Below, in pieces: positions 63,698 through 64,000 of a stretch of 64,000 nucleotides of DNA. Source of the stretch: Sphingobacterium arenae (GTDB lineage: Bacteria; Bacteroidota; Bacteroidia; Sphingobacteriales; Sphingobacteriaceae); contig NZ_JACNYK010000001.1 in assembly GCF_014692505.1 (NCBI RefSeq), positions 1,435,922 to 1,499,921 of the forward strand, written 5' to 3'. The notes below the pieces were generated by a model. The model saw nothing but the letters and a program-made list of their open reading frames with translations. It searched no databases and had not been told where the DNA came from. Both the position numbers and the translations under genes were made by a program. Numbering within the stretch: position 1 is the stretch's first letter; every line of letters begins with the position of its first letter.

Positions 63698-64000
63698 CTA
63701 TCTCATTATATTGCGTTCGTTCAACGCGCGTTGAAACTTTCGTGCGTTTATTAAATGTTCTGCCTGCGTTTTAGCAAAATTATGGTAACCCGAAAAATCA
63801 TCTTTGGCACACATATAAATGTACTCGTGCTTTTGGTGATTCAGGACAGCGTCGATAGAAGCAATGCTCGGAAGCATAATTGGTCCTGGAGGTAGCCCCT
63901 TATATCGATACGTATTATATGGATTGTCGACAGTTAAATGCTTATTGAGGACACGCCTAATTGTAAAGTCGTTATTTGCGAAAATGACCGTGGGGTCTGC
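63698..64000 (-). CDS. mltG: Endolytic murein transglycosylase MltG, C-terminal part
   Basis: Last 100 residues; the gene continues past the window end at 64000. Seen motifs are those of the YceG/MltG catalytic domain: ADPTVIFAN, DNPYNTYRYKGLPPGPI, PSIASIDAVLN and DDFSGYHNFAKTQAEHLINA, which in MltG shape the active-site cleft. MltG cleaves nascent glycan strands and sets their length. The catalytic Glu lies further upstream and is not in the window. The thioesterase gene follows 10 nt later. Confidence 0.92.
   Translation of the reverse strand, partial: ADPTVIFANNDFTIRRVLNKHLTVDNPYNTYRYKGLPPGPIMLPSIASIDAVLNHQKHEYIYMCAKDDFSGYHNFAKTQAEHLINARKFQRALNERNIMR

Overview
The window is a chromosomal segment of a Bacteroidota bacterium, most likely of the Sphingobacteriaceae (Sphingobacterium, Olivibacter or Pedobacter type). 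The evidence is a SusC/SusD pair, many Cys-lipoproteins, a MraY with the Bacteroidota-type insertion, an FtsI with a C-terminal PASTA domain, an FtsZ tail ending in NNSFLHDNVD, and promoters of the Bacteroidota sigma-A type (TTG, about 20 nt, TAnnTTTG) before the tRNA, gyrB, rpmH, rpsA and ftsZ. The genus is inferred from protein character only; no search was run.

Layout. 1-4.1 kb: the end of a SusC receptor, its SusD partner and a lipoprotein phosphoesterase; a second phosphoesterase of the same architecture converges on them. 6-8.4 kb: an amidohydrolase lipoprotein, a decayed ORF and a tRNA with CAU anticodon. 8.7-12 kb: START-like protein, LptF/LptG-family permease and ribBA. 12-15 kb: a minus-strand TatD / asparaginase / UDP-glucuronate decarboxylase-like operon. 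15.2-25 kb: RlpA-like and unknown lipoproteins, a TPR histidine kinase with a LuxR-type regulator, an FKBP isomerase, a DHH phosphoesterase and a large unknown envelope protein. 25-33 kb: DUF423 protein, priA, a LutB-like Fe-S protein, a TupA-like ATP-grasp protein and aspS.

33.5-49.4 kb holds an intact dcw cluster in the order mraZ, rsmH, ftsL, ftsI, murE, mraY, murD, ftsW, murG, murC, ftsQ, ftsA, ftsZ, without ddl or murB, closed by a terminator. It makes lipid II from UDP-MurNAc (MurC/D/E/MraY/MurG) and supplies the septal polymerase and Z-ring (FtsW/FtsI/FtsL/FtsQ/FtsA/FtsZ). An MraZ-type operator of 10-nt-spaced GTGGG repeats lies before mraZ. 49.5-64 kb: a TIM-barrel epimerase, an orphan LuxR-type regulator, mscL, rpmH-rnpA-yidD-tsaB (rpmH is a 52-aa gene), CorA, a Skp/OmpH-like lipoprotein, gyrB, a second kinase/regulator pair, a small outer-membrane protein with a structured leader, rpsA, a thioesterase and the 3' end of mltG.

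I see no CRISPR array, prophage, insertion sequence or obvious defence island, so most genes are ordinary core genes. The points most worth checking are in non-coding DNA: a second MraZ-operator-like array in inverted orientation between aspS and mraZ, three DnaA-box-like 9-mers between ftsA and ftsZ, a leader RNA with interleaved stems and a terminator-like end before the outer-membrane protein at 60.7 kb, and hairpin-bounded intergenic elements near 25.7-26.2 and 33.1-33.4 kb.
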